DNA of 64,000 nt, from positions 1,054,001 to 1,118,000 of the forward strand of contig JASISA010000022.1 of NCBI GenBank assembly GCA_031771865.1, in the 5' to 3' direction. Shown piece after piece: positions 41,501-51,850 of this stretch. The position numbers and the translations under genes were made by a program. Under the pieces are notes generated by a model, which was not told the origin of the DNA, ran no database searches, and saw only the letters and a list, made by a program, of their open reading frames with translations. Within the stretch, counting starts at the first letter, position 1. The number at the start of each line of letters is the position of its first letter. This DNA is from Nothophaeocryptopus gaeumannii. Its lineage: Eukaryota > Ascomycota > Dothideomycetes > Mycosphaerellales > Mycosphaerellaceae.

Positions 41501-42434
41501 CACCAAAAAGCGGATTGACGACTTCACAATTCTAGAGGAGATGGGCCAAGGTGCCTATGGGCAGGTTAAGCTGGCACGATATAAGAAAGCAGCGGCCAAG
41601 AAGATGGTAATCAAGTACGTCACTAAGCGGCGGATTCTAGTGGACACATGGCATCGCGACCGAAGGCTAGGGACAGTGCCGCTGGAAATCCACGTCTTGG
41701 ATTACCTACGACGAGAAGGCATGCAACATCCAAACATTGTTGAAATGGCCGATTTCTTCGAGGACGACATAAATTACTACATCGAGATGGTTCCGCATGG
41801 TCTTCCGGGTATGGATCTCTTCGACTACATCGAGCTGAGGGTCACTATGGAAGAGAGAGAATGCCGTAAGATTTTCAAACAGGTTGCCGAGGCTCTACGG
41901 CATTTGCATGTCAACGCCAAGGTCGTTCATCGAGACATCAAGGACGAGAACGTGATTCTGGATGGGGAAGGCAGGGTCAGGCTTGTCGACTTCGGAAGCG
42001 CTGCGTACATCAAATCGGGCCCTTTCGATGTATTCGTTGGCACGATAGGTAAGCTATCCCTATGCGCACTTGGTTCACTCTTACTGACACTCTTCGCAGA
42101 TTACGCAGCCCCTGAAGTCCTCCGCGGCGCACCCTATCGCGGCAAAGAACAAGACGTCTGGGCCTTGGGCATCCTGCTCTACACAATCGTCTACAAGGAG
42201 AACCCCTTCTACAGCATCGACGAGATCATGGACCACGACCTGCGGGTGCCGTACATTATGAGCGAGGACTGTATCGACCTTATTCGGAAGATGCTCGACC
42301 GAGACGTCGAACGACGGATAGGCATCCAGGCCGTACTCGACCATCCTTGGTGCACCACCATTGACGAAAATGACGAAGAATCTGAAGGACCCTCGACTCC
42401 GGCTGTTCCTACACCACCGACGGCGGCGGAGTGA
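38530..42434 (+). CDS. PSK1: PAS-domain serine/threonine kinase (Psk1/Psk2 type)
   Basis: Three exons: 38530-38840, 39050-42048 and 42100-42434; 3645 nt, 1214 residues. The N-terminus is Gln/Ser-rich, including a (Gln-Leu/Gln-Ser) run. Intron 1 (209 nt) holds a 12-bp minisatellite. A PAS domain lies at about 415-480 (PWTITAANDLACLVFGVTRA). A second PAS-like region may lie at about 590-680. The kinase domain begins near 925 (FTILEEMGQGAYGQ), with the catalytic Lys in MVIKYV near 956, HRDIKDEN near 1062 and DFG near 1083. Psk kinases sense nutrient state and phosphorylate glycogen/UDP-glucose and translation regulators in yeast; the same broad role is inferred. Intron 2 (51 nt) lies between DFG and the APE motif, is stop-free and in frame. 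The start at 38530 is the first ATG that leads into the exon that splices to SPILAPGRNT. Confidence 0.93.
38875..38942 (+). repeat. 12-bp minisatellite in PAS kinase intron 1
   Basis: Nearly six copies of a CAAGTGATACTA-like 12-bp unit with single-base variants (CGAGTGATACTA, CAAGTGACACTA, CAAGTGATATTA). It lies entirely inside intron 1 of the PAS kinase gene. Confidence 0.93.
42049..42099 (+). other. stop-free, in-frame intron in the kinase activation segment
   Basis: 51 nt, begins GTAAGC, ends CTTCGCAG, with a CTGAC branch site. It interrupts the conserved VGTI-D-YAAPE stretch, so splicing is needed for a normal kinase. Unspliced RNA would still translate through, adding 17 residues between DFG and APE. 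Confidence 0.85.
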
Positions 42435-42980
42435 AGTATTGATTCCATCTACTTTCTTTAAACTGCTATCACGACCTGAATCTCTCATTGAATGCAATCG
42501 GAATTAAGGGTCATGCATCATCAGACATGCATCCTGACTGATGAACGTCCTTTAAGGGACTACTGGGGCTGAGAGGACCTGAGAAGGTAGACGACGAATT
42601 TGATAGATACCCAACGTGAGATGATAAAAGTATGCGGAAGGGGAAATTAAATGGTACAACGAAACACTAGACCGAGGGTGGCAAGCTCACTCATTCATTG
42701 ATGAGCTTCAGGGCAGGGTGTACATATCTTCACGCAGACTCGAGCAGTTAACACTAATTCGAGATCCTGTCGTCAAAATGTCATTAATGTCTCGGCGATT
42801 TAATGCGTCCGCTTCTTTTCTGAGCTGTCTGCGCGCTACTTGGGGGCAGAATTGCTCGACCGGTTGCATGTCATTTTTTATTCCGAGCGCCTCCTGTTCA
42901 ATGCCTCATAACCACCCTTGTTCGCCTGACCAGAACCGACCTTCAGAATTCATAGGTTTCTCGAAATAGCAGCGAGACAT
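42435..42980. other. convergent intergenic region
   Basis: Gap of 546 bp between 3' ends of the PAS kinase gene (plus) and RPS7 gene (minus). No gene supported; expected 3' UTRs. Confidence 0.45.
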
Positions 42981-43830
42981 CTAGTAGTCGGCAGCCTGCT
43001 GAGGGAACTCGAAGTTGACACCCTTGCCGGTCAAACGCTTGTAGACCTCAGAGTAGGTGTCGAGACGGTAGTCGACACCACCACGCTCCTTCTCGTCGAG
43101 GATGACCTTGAGGACCTTGGCGCCGTCCTCCTTGGTGCGGAGACGCTTGCCGACAATCTCGACTGGGTAGACCAGGTCGGCGAGGATGGCGTCGTGCACG
43201 GCAGTGAGTGTGCGGCTGCGTGGGCGCTTCTGGGTCTGGCTGGTGCGGCTGCGGTTGCTGCGCTTTGGGCGCGGAAGGATGCGGCGCGAGGCGACGATGA
43301 GGACGTGACGATCGGAGAACTTCTTCTCGAGCTCACGGGTGAGGCTGAAAAATTGCGTTAGAAGGTGGAGGACTGTGTGGGAGAGAGTGTGGGACAACTT
43401 ACCGCTGCTGGGAGCGGTGCCAGCCCTGAAGGAGAGGGACGGGGACGAAGATGACAATCGCCTTGCGACCGTGGCCGACCTCGATCTATAAGAATCCTGG
43501 TGTCAGCACAAAGCTGCCCAGTGCCCACCGCCTCTTCGATATCGGAGTGTCTCAAATTCATGTCCGGAGGTGTCCTTCTCTTGGCTCAATGCGTTCAAGG
43601 CATTGGCTACGCCCATGTGGCGATTGTATTCACGAATATCTCCTGATTCTGTATGGATCTCATCTTACCTCGCGGGCGGAGACAAACTGCAGCGGCCTCA
43701 GGGCAGCGCGCATGTCTGGGATGTTGGTCTCGAGCTCGTAGAGAGCGGACGCGATGTTGGTCTCGATCTCATTTGGCTTGGTCCGCGATGGGCTGTTGGG
43801 AGCGATCTTGTTGAGGGCCTGCTGAGACAT
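42981..43830 (-). CDS. RPS7: 40S ribosomal protein S7 (eS7)
   Basis: Three exons: 43669-43830, 43403-43485 and 42981-43344; 609 nt, 202 residues, as expected for eS7. The first intron is 183 nt, longer than most in the window, which is common in fungal ribosomal-protein genes. The protein begins MSQQALNKIAPNSPSRTKPN and continues SALYELETNIPDMRAALRPL, EVGHGRKAIVIFVPVPLLQG, LTRELEKKFSDRHVLIVASR and LTAVHDAILADLVYPVEIVG, ending VNFEFPQQAADY. These match eS7 throughout. It is a component of the small ribosomal subunit required for 18S rRNA maturation. Two in-phase introns give the exact junctions ARE-IEVGHG and SQQR-LTRELE. Confidence 0.97.
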
Positions 43831-44239
43831 CCTAGGCGACTGATCGATGGGCGACGTGGTGTAAGGAAGGTCAAGTGTCGTCGACGTGCTGAAGAAGTTG
43901 AGGAGCACATTTCGGAGGTTCAGTGCTGTGCGCCGATCGCTAGCGGCTTGGCACTGACAGGGATCGCATCGTCCTCTCACATGCGAGTCCATCGATGTTA
44001 ATTGAATCGCTGAGAAGCCTAGTATCTGAAATAAAATAATTCTTTGTGCTCATTCGTAGCGCTTTGAACCAATCCATCTAAAACTATGGATGCAATGCGT
44101 AAGACACAACCTTTGACTCCCTCTGCCATATGCAAACCTATGCAACCTACTTAATTACTTCGAGCGTTCCCTGTTGCTCCAATCCTGCGTACTGTGATGA
44201 TGCCGCATCTACAAGAATTCAATAAATCCAGGAATTTCT
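43831..44239. other. intergenic, RPS7 upstream
   Basis: Gap of 409 bp between RPS7 start and the coiled-coil gene end, both on the minus strand. Should hold the strong RPS7 promoter; no defined element was assigned. Confidence 0.45.
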
Positions 44240-47200
44240 TCAAGACGCAAGCATCGACTCTTCGTCGCCGTCTGCGAGACCAATGCCACTGTCGACCACA
44301 CGCTTCTTCTTGGAGCGGGTCTTCCTAGAACTCTGCTCGTAAGCCTGCGTGCTGTTGACCGATTTCGACACGGTGACCATCTGGGACACGCTGTCCATCG
44401 CCTCCAGCTCCTCGAGTAGGCGCTCGCCATCCAAGGTGAGGTCTGCGCCTTCCTGATCTGCCGAGGCTTTGGCCTGCGCGATATCCTGCTGCACTTTTGC
44501 GAAACCGCTGTTGCTGCGGTGAATGAACTCGCTCAGTCGAGTCTTCAAGGTCTGCACCTGGGTTGTCAGAGTCGTAACAGTCTCCTCGCTGGAGGTATTC
44601 GTCTCCTGTAGGCCGCGAATCTCCTCCTCGCGAGCTGCCAGCACGTCTTGCCAGCGTTGGTCGGCTTCGTAAGCCTTCTGCTCGACGACGGCGATTTTAG
44701 CCACCTTGTCTTGAATGGTCGCCTTCAGGGAGTCGATCTCGTCTTCCTTCTCCGCCTGCAGCTGCAGCATCTGCTCCGCCTCCTGCTCCACACGGCGCTC
44801 GAGGCTGGTCTTGTCACTCCCAAGCTCGTCAATCTGAGCCTGAAGTTCCGTCACATCGGCCTCCAATCCGGTGATCTGCGCTCTCCGCTCCTCGGATTCA
44901 GCAATATGCAGAGCAGAGTCATTGAGAGCCTCTTGCTGCAAAGTGGCAATAGTCTCCTCGTGTTGGGCGACAGTGTCCTTGAGCACAGCGATGCTGCTCT
45001 CAAAATCTTCTCGATCCTGGTTTCTCTGGGTGACGTGCGCTTCGAACCGGTTCTCAGCGCTCTCCAGGTCTCCGCGCAACGTCTCGATCTCGCCGTTCTT
45101 CTCGGTCAGCTCTTGCTCGAGTGCTGCGATACGCTGGTCCCGCTCGGCAATGTCATCTTTCATGTGCTGCTCCAATTCATCAAGGCGAGCCTCTAGCTCC
45201 GCGATGGTCTCATCTCGCTCTTGAATATCGGCTTCCGCAATCTCGCGGCGGTCGACCTCTTTCTCAATATCGACCTGGAACTGCCTGTCTCGCTCGGATG
45301 CTTGCTCTTCAGCTTCTTTGATGCGACGCTCGTGAGCCTGCTGAACTTCCCAAAGCTTCTGGCGAAGCTCATTCGCCTCAGCGCCTTTAGCATTCAGCTT
45401 CTCATTAAGGCCCTCGATCTCTGAGTTGGCATTGTCGAGGTCGGCCTCGACTGCCTCTAGCTCTGCACGCTCGGTCTCGTTCGCTTCACGCAATTCTGCT
45501 AATTCGGCATTGAGCGCAGTGAGTTGCTCCTCAAGACGATCGACACGGACTGTGAGGTCTTCAACTTCAGCAGATCTCTGATCAAGATTGGCCTCTGCAG
45601 TCTCTCGGGCTTCGGCGTCTTCGTCTCGCTGGGTCTGCATGTCTTCAAGCGCAGCTTGAAGCGTGGCGCGCTCGGTCTCCAGAGACTCCTTCTGCGACTC
45701 TAGTGCTGTGATGGTAGTCTGTCGTTCTTCGGAGACTTGCTCTGCGGTACTTCGCTGCTTGGTCTGCTCGTCCAATCTATCTTCCAATTCTCGAACAGTC
45801 TCTTCGCGTTCGCCATTCATCTTTGCGATGGTGCTTGCGTAGTCCTTCTCCATCTTCGTAATGAGCTCGGTCAATCTCTTCTCTTCTTTGCGGTACTCTT
45901 CGAGGGCGCCGTTGAGACGCTCGATGGTCGAAGTGGTCTCCCGGACCTCATCTCTTAGATCTCTGATCTCCTTGGACTTAGTCTCGGACTCATCCTGAAG
46001 GGTGTCACGGTCGCGCTCCATCGCATCCAGATCTTCGTTGACATCCTCGAGGTCTCGGTCTCTGGTCTCTAGAGTCCGGTCAAGCTCCTCCCGCAATTGC
46101 TCGAGCTTGTCATTGCGGATTCTGGCGTCAGTCAAGTGATCAATGAGTCGCTGCACTTGGGAGCCCAGCTCAGAGATGAGGTCACTCTTCTCTGACAACT
46201 CCTTGTCTTGCAATCGGAGCCGTCCTGCAAATTCTTTGACATTCGCCACCAGGATCTCAATTATATCCTGGTTTGAAGCATCCTCGGGGACGGTACCCGG
46301 TAGGACAGCCTCCACGCCCTCCCGAACACGACTGAAGGACTCACGAATGCTGGCCAGAACGGCACGTCCATCAACGCCTTGGCCGAGCCCGAGAGCTTGC
46401 AACTCGATTTCCAAAACATCCAGTCTGGCCTTATATGCGGTTGACTCTTTGTACAAAGTCGTGATGGCATCGTGAAATTGCTCGCGCTCCTTGTTCCAAT
46501 CAGCCTGCTTTGACCGCTGGGAATGGGATTGCGAGAGGGACGACTCTTCGGTCGTGACAAGCTTGCTCTCCCAAAGGTCAAGGTGAGTGTCAACAGCGGG
46601 CAGCTCCGGGTATTCAACTTCTTGCTGGCTCTCGAGCACTAGCATGTCGAGATCGCCCTCACCGTCTGCGACATTCTGATGTTGTCGAAGCTCTGCAAGC
46701 TCAAGATCGATCTCTACGACTTCATCCTCACCCGCGATCTGTCTTTGGGCCTCGAGTTGCTCAATCATAGCCTCTCTCTGAGTGTGCTCCTCCATGCGAC
46801 GCTGCAGCACCTCGCTCAGGGGAGCTAGAAGGTGCTCTCCAACCGTATAGCCTGACTGTCCATCCTGTGAGAGTGCGGGTGGCAGAGAGTGGCGGGAGGA
46901 CGTAATCTTGAGACGCTTGGTGGGGTCTGCCGTCAAGCTCGGCGAGGTAGTGACACGACGCTTGACAGACATTTTTGTCTTGGTAGGGTGCGGCGTGATG
47001 TGTGTAGCGGTGTGAATGTTGTCGTTGAGAGGGATGCTGAGCGACTTTCGCCCTGGAAAGTGGACGTGTTTCTCATGGATGGCGGGAGTCTCTAGCTCAG
47101 CGCCCTCCATAGCATCCTCTTCGCCAGCACAGGCCGGATCGTTTGTCTCAGCCTGCTCAACCCCCTCATGAAATTCTTTCTCTTCAACAATGACGTCAGC

Positions 47201-47401
47201 CTCTGGAGCGGCCTTGCCTCGCTTGCGGCGCTTGACAGGAGTTGATGCAACTGATGGGGTGTTCACGCTGTAGCTGCTAGATGGGCGGTTGTCGACACTC
47301 GAGGCATCGCTGTGTCGGCGCTTTAGGCCTGCGCGCGTCTGGCGCTGAGGCTCAAGCGGCTGGCTAGAGCTCACCTGCGCCTTCGACTTCTTGGGCGGCA
47401 T
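44240..47401 (-). CDS. large coiled-coil nuclear-type protein, unknown function
   Basis: Single-exon ORF of 1053 residues. The first 100 residues are basic with clusters such as TPVKRRKRGKA and LKRRHSDASS, suggesting nuclear import. Residues from about 205 to 1000 are one long, nearly continuous heptad-pattern coiled coil, dense in Glu, Lys, Arg, Gln and Leu (for example EELDRTLETRDRDLEDVNED). The C-terminus is basic then acidic (SRKTRSKKKRVVDSGIGLAD, ending EESMLAS). This architecture fits a spindle-pole, kinetochore or nuclear-envelope scaffold, but coiled coils mimic one another, and I do not recognise a specific family. No motor, kinase or DNA-binding fold is visible. Confidence 0.82.
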   Translation of the reverse strand: MPPKKSKAQVSSSQPLEPQRQTRAGLKRRHSDASSVDNRPSSSYSVNTPSVASTPVKRRKRGKAAPEADVIVEEKEFHEGVEQAETNDPACAGEEDAMEGAELETPAIHEKHVHFPGRKSLSIPLNDNIHTATHITPHPTKTKMSVKRRVTTSPSLTADPTKRLKITSSRHSLPPALSQDGQSGYTVGEHLLAPLSEVLQRRMEEHTQREAMIEQLEAQRQIAGEDEVVEIDLELAELRQHQNVADGEGDLDMLVLESQQEVEYPELPAVDTHLDLWESKLVTTEESSLSQSHSQRSKQADWNKEREQFHDAITTLYKESTAYKARLDVLEIELQALGLGQGVDGRAVLASIRESFSRVREGVEAVLPGTVPEDASNQDIIEILVANVKEFAGRLRLQDKELSEKSDLISELGSQVQRLIDHLTDARIRNDKLEQLREELDRTLETRDRDLEDVNEDLDAMERDRDTLQDESETKSKEIRDLRDEVRETTSTIERLNGALEEYRKEEKRLTELITKMEKDYASTIAKMNGEREETVRELEDRLDEQTKQRSTAEQVSEERQTTITALESQKESLETERATLQAALEDMQTQRDEDAEARETAEANLDQRSAEVEDLTVRVDRLEEQLTALNAELAELREANETERAELEAVEADLDNANSEIEGLNEKLNAKGAEANELRQKLWEVQQAHERRIKEAEEQASERDRQFQVDIEKEVDRREIAEADIQERDETIAELEARLDELEQHMKDDIAERDQRIAALEQELTEKNGEIETLRGDLESAENRFEAHVTQRNQDREDFESSIAVLKDTVAQHEETIATLQQEALNDSALHIAESEERRAQITGLEADVTELQAQIDELGSDKTSLERRVEQEAEQMLQLQAEKEDEIDSLKATIQDKVAKIAVVEQKAYEADQRWQDVLAAREEEIRGLQETNTSSEETVTTLTTQVQTLKTRLSEFIHRSNSGFAKVQQDIAQAKASADQEGADLTLDGERLLEELEAMDSVSQMVTVSKSVNSTQAYEQSSRKTRSKKKRVVDSGIGLADGDEESMLAS

Positions 47402-47991
47402 TGTTCATGCCGTGTAAGGGTGCTTGTGTTTGTTGATGCGGAAGATACGTCTCGCGTGGTGGTTTTAGGACAGGCTGCTTCTGCCGTTGGTCCAAGATCC
47501 AAGAAGAGTGTGAGTTGAAGTCGAGGTCGTGGTGCAAGAAATAGTGGTGGTAGTGGTGGTGGTGGAGTTGAGGTGATCATTGAGAAACGTTCGAATGACC
47601 TCACTTGCAGTTGGCGCGTGCTGGTGGCAGTAGCGACGCGTTGTAGATCACGCCAAGAAAGTCAAAAAGCCTCAGAAATCAGGCTTTCGCGTTGAGATGA
47701 TGTTAGTGGTCTGCAACCATCCGCTTCCGCTCTGATGGTCGAGTTGAGACTCGATCTTGTTGAGCATTGATGAATGTTGTCCGCAGGATCACCGCCGGCA
47801 AAATGTCAACTGCAGAAGACGCACTGTGCACGTGTTGTGGTGTCGCACAGCCTGCTTCACGAAAGCACTGCTCATGGCTAAGGCGCTGATTTGATTATAG
47901 ATTCAGGAAGAAAATGTACACGATGGGTATCTATCTCAACTCGCTCGCCAAGCGCCTCAAGCAGGTCTCACCAAAGCTACCACACCGCGTC
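47402..47991. other. intergenic, upstream of coiled-coil gene
   Basis: Gap of 590 bp between two minus-strand genes. A short CCACCAC/TGGTGG-type repeat lies at about 47538-47562. No gene supported. Confidence 0.45.
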
Positions 47992-49323
47992 TCACCAAGT
48001 CTCTTTCGCAAGGGCAGCCTGTGTCTCCGCGGTGACCATCAGTGGCGGCGGCTTGAGGTGGTACACATCTGGACTTGCCGGCGACGCACACTCGACCGCA
48101 TCCAGTTCCGCATATTTCTTGGGTGCTTCTAGGTGCTTCTCCGTAGAGGCTTTTGGTACAGCGCCGTGGGGGCCATCATCCTCGGGCAACTCCGCAAGCA
48201 TTCCCTCGTCACCAGGCAACTCTGCCACTTCATATATCACATTCTCTGCATTCGGAGCTTCCTGAATCTGCTCTCGTTCTGCCAGCTCCGATACCACGTT
48301 GACAGCATCTGCAGGCACTCCTTGGTCGTCCAGTTGAGTGACGACGAGACAAAATTTCCTCTCCTCCTGCTTCTTCTCCCGAGCTTCTCGTGAAGAGTAC
48401 AAAGATGCCGGTTTCCGCAGTGTACGACTTCTTTGCTCAGGCCGCTTCATGGCCGATTCGCTCAATTCTAGGTGGACGAAGAGGCCTATGTCGCGCCACT
48501 CGGTCTCGTTCCATGTTTTCAGGATATTCCCAAGCTTTCCTCCTGATTCGTCCTGGAGACCGGCTTTCACTTTGTTTTCCGTCAACGAGCGATTGACCGA
48601 TCGGCCAACAAACACGCTCGTGACAAATGCGCCGGTGAGGGCGGTCGCGGTCGCGGTCGCGGCGCCCACCATCTGAGCGTAGTCTTTAGGCTCAAACTTG
48701 GTGGAGTCAAGTAACTGTCTCGTGAAGCGCTCCCATTGGTCCGGCCTGATATGGTAATCGAAGAGCTTTGGATGATACGCAAATCCAGATTTCAAGGTCG
48801 AGCCCTTTGTACGTACTCGAAGGCCTCTCGGTTCATCTGGGCCACTCAGCACAGTGGCATTACTGGAAGAGATTGATGCTGTGTCACTGTCTCTCTTGCT
48901 GAGCGTGTACGAGCTCTGAGAGTAGACTGAAGGGCTTGGCGCCGTCAAAGGTGAGTACGGAGGCGGGTCTCGAGATGATTCGTATGAAGGCTTGCCTTTC
49001 GTTGATGGACTCGCTGGTGGAAGCTCTGCCCTTGCGCTCTCAGAGTGAAGCTCTGCCTTCATGCTTTCAGGGTCGAGTTCCTGCGCCTGCTGAACGCTGT
49101 CTCCGCCCTCTAGTGATACATCCTCAGGTTGGTCGAACTTGATCTCAGTGCCTGCGCGATGCAAATGGGTATCCTGAACTGATCTCTGGCTCTGCGATAG
49201 AAAGGCTTGTCTTGCGAGATCGCTATTGCCAACTTGCATCCGACCTTGTCGAGCCTCTTTCTTTCTCTCCCTTTCATCCTTGATCTTGTGCGACAAAGCA
49301 ATGATGCCGCTAGTGAGCAACAT
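47992..49323 (-). CDS. uncharacterised fungal protein with a hydrophobic central helix
   Basis: Single-exon ORF of 443 residues, start MLLTSGIIALSHKIKDERER. The N-terminal third is disordered, rich in Ser/Pro, with the proline motif RDPPPYSP that could bind WW domains. A more conserved-looking part follows (FAYHPKLFDYHIRPDQWERF, TRQLLDSTKFEPKDYAQMVG) with a Gly/Ala-rich hydrophobic stretch at about 216-240 (AATATATALTGAFVTSVFVG). Two adjacent Arg/Lys-rich segments flank a coiled region (REAREKKQEERKFCLVVTQL), and the C-terminus is acidic. The pattern fits the uncharacterised fungal proteins with two short hydrophobic hairpins; I cannot assign a function. It is divergent from the OST-alpha-like gene 925 bp away. 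Confidence 0.78.
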   Translation of the reverse strand: MLLTSGIIALSHKIKDERERKKEARQGRMQVGNSDLARQAFLSQSQRSVQDTHLHRAGTEIKFDQPEDVSLEGGDSVQQAQELDPESMKAELHSESARAELPPASPSTKGKPSYESSRDPPPYSPLTAPSPSVYSQSSYTLSKRDSDTASISSSNATVLSGPDEPRGLRVRTKGSTLKSGFAYHPKLFDYHIRPDQWERFTRQLLDSTKFEPKDYAQMVGAATATATALTGAFVTSVFVGRSVNRSLTENKVKAGLQDESGGKLGNILKTWNETEWRDIGLFVHLELSESAMKRPEQRSRTLRKPASLYSSREAREKKQEERKFCLVVTQLDDQGVPADAVNVVSELAEREQIQEAPNAENVIYEVAELPGDEGMLAELPEDDGPHGAVPKASTEKHLEAPKKYAELDAVECASPASPDVYHLKPPPLMVTAETQAALAKETW

Positions 49324-50248
49324 AGCTGTCGCCGGCTTAGTCGTTAATCTTCAATCCTCTCTGGGAATCTCTTCAGACCTTTGTAGTTGGCCGCAAGTCC
49401 TATTGCGCTTCAAACAACATCCAATGCAAAGCGGAGTAAATCGAAGCAAGTACGGTGAACCTCGATGGATGTTGCGAACCCCCATGTCTTCAGCTGGTCG
49501 GACGGATCCGACTTCTTGCAATCCTTCGGCGTCTCCACTGACCACGCATCACCGAACGCATTCCTTCGGCGTCGTCACCACGCATTGTACAGCCCTCAAT
49601 GTACTCACAGCCTTGGATCGACAAGCCTTTTAGTCGCTCGAGACAAGCACAGCCAAGCAATTAGCACCAATACCCTGTTCGCGTTCGCGAAGACGCTAAA
49701 CTATAGAGGGCATCCTACACCGCTGAACCGCATTTGACTGATGCGTGGCTTGCGACTGTCTGGAAAGGGAAGGGCTTGCGCTCGCGATTGGAGACTTCCT
49801 CAGCTATCCGACCAGGATACTAGAAGCACTGAAAGGACCCTTGGATGCAAGGCGAGCTCAGCCCTCCAGCATTGACAGCGTAAACGGCAGTGGGCCTGAA
49901 TTCATTGCCTGTAATTGTAGGCGTGTTAGTCGCAGCATTGGCGGCAGCTGAACGCAGCAAATCCGCAAACTCGCAAACCACACCCGATGTAGGATGTTCG
50001 CTTCTATGTATGTATGTCCGAAGACAAGCCACCGACTTCGCGAAGCTGGTATAATAGATATGCAATTGCTGCGCGGAGTAAATGAAGTCGCTTTGACACC
50101 TCCTCTTGGTATTCTGATAGCTCCATTCCATCCGCGCAATCGTTCCCATATCCTCTTCATTCGAAGTTGCGACTATTATGTCTACCTAGGGTTTCAATTG
50201 ATCCTCTGCGGCCGAGTCTAACGTAACTGACATCACCTTCCTCCCGTG
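49324..50248. other. divergent intergenic region
   Basis: 925 bp between divergent genes. Several small ORFs without protein character; should contain both promoters. Confidence 0.45.
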
Positions 50249-51850
50249 ATGGGGAATTCGACCTGTCCCATACCTGCAGGAGCAGACGACTATGATCATG
50301 TCGGAACGGCACATACACCTATGCTTTGGATTGCTGGCATCAGCGCAGCCGTTACCTTTGCGATATGTGTGACTTTAATCGTTGCGCATCTTCAGCGATA
50401 TCGATGTCCGAAAGAACAACGACAAATCATACGGATAGCATTTGCGCCGTTCGTATTTTCGTAAGTAATCGCATCAAAGTATTTAATACCACATCCGCTG
50501 ACAGATGGAACTGGCAGACTGGTAGCATTCTTTGAGGTGCTCAGCTACGAGATCGCGCCTTACATCGACCCATTGGGTGACCTGTACGAAGCCTTCGGAC
50601 TCTGTGCTCTGTTCTGTAAGCATTCAATGCGCGATGCAAGAACATATCTGCCACCCAGAGTTGCTGATCCACCTGTTAGTGCTTTATTTGCAATATGCCG
50701 CCCCAGGGGGGACGTTCAGCCACGAGCATCTGGAGGCCGTCAAAGCGGCCGAAGAGGGCAAAGAGCAGGGTCACGACTGGCCAAGGATTACCTGGATATT
50801 CGTCTTCCAGTATCCCATCCTGGAGATAGTATCAATCATCATTCTGGAGTCGACACAGGCCGCTGGAGTTTATTGTGTTCAGTCAGTGAAACCCCAATTT
50901 GGACATATCTGGGTAGAGATCATCTCATCTATCGGGGTTGGCGCGTGTGTCCTGGCTATCCTCCGCTTCTATGGTATGAACGTCCGGCGCGAATGGGATG
51001 CCACGGTTGTATGCTGACCTACCGCCAGGCCACATGAAATCGCGCATTCGAGTTCGCCGAGGTTTGGCCAAAATCATTTGCTTCAAACTCATCGTCTTTC
51101 TTCGGTTCTTCCAGTCAACGGTGTTCAGCATTCTTCTTGACCAAAATGTTGTAAGCTACACCAAGGAAGAGCAGCTTCGTGCCTCAAGGCCTCAAGAGGC
51201 TGACAACCCTCCTTTCACAGATCGAAACAAGCAGTACGTTCGGCTACAACGACATCCAGTGTGGGCTGGAAAGCACAATCACTTGTGTCGAGATTGCGCT
51301 TCTCTCGATAGGCTTCTGGTACGCTTACTCCAGCACCGAGTACAGCTCTGGCCGTAGGCCGAGAGATAGTCGCTTGTCCATACCAAGGGCAATTCTCGAT
51401 GCAATCAACCCACGGGATCTCCTTCTTGGAATCGCGAGGCTATTCAGTATCTTTTTGCATCTCAGACGTACTGGAGGATTCCAGGCCTGGAACGCGAGCA
51501 GAAGAGAGGCAAAGGCCGAAAAGCGCGCAAAGAAACTCAATGGGCGTCGAGGACTGGGCCGATATCAGACGATCGATGGCATGGAGTCTCTCTCGCTGCC
51601 TGGTCCATCTCATGGTCGATCCAGCTCAGAATTCGAGGCCACTGGCTTTCCGGCCGCCGGCGAGCTACTGCAAGAGCCACTTTCGTATTCGCCGCCGGCA
51701 TATAACGGCAATCGATATCTGATGGCGGGGACGGGGCAGGCCAGGAGTTCATCTCCAAGTGGCAGGGCCTGGGACGGGCAGCGTTACGATCGGAGCCCAT
51801 CCCCTGGGCAGTTCGTAGAGCGAGGCGTTCAACAGAGTGACACGGTGTAG
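50249..51850 (+). CDS. TMEM184 / organic solute transporter alpha (DUF300) family protein
   Basis: Five exons: 50249-50460, 50518-50615, 50680-50973, 51029-51150 and 51221-51850; 1356 nt, 451 residues. The ATG at 50249 is used; an earlier in-frame GTG is not needed. The seven-helix core reads WIAGISAAVTFAICVTLIVA, FEVLSYEIAPYIDPLGDLYE, ITWIFVFQYPILEIVSIIIL, GLAKIICFKLIVFLRFFQST and TFGYNDIQCGLESTITCVEI. This is the OST-alpha/TMEM184 family, membrane proteins of the vacuole or plasma membrane. The C-terminal 170 residues are cytosolic, basic then Ser/Pro-rich. In intron 1 the acceptor at 50517 is chosen over an earlier AG because only it restores FVFSLVAFFEVLSYE. Confidence 0.9.

Noticed and set aside
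44648..45224. Plus-strand ORFs with Leu-rich, membrane-like sequence
   Set aside because: They are antisense shadows of the Glu/Lys-rich coiled-coil gene; complement of GAG/AAG/CAG codons reads as Leu/Phe/Ser.
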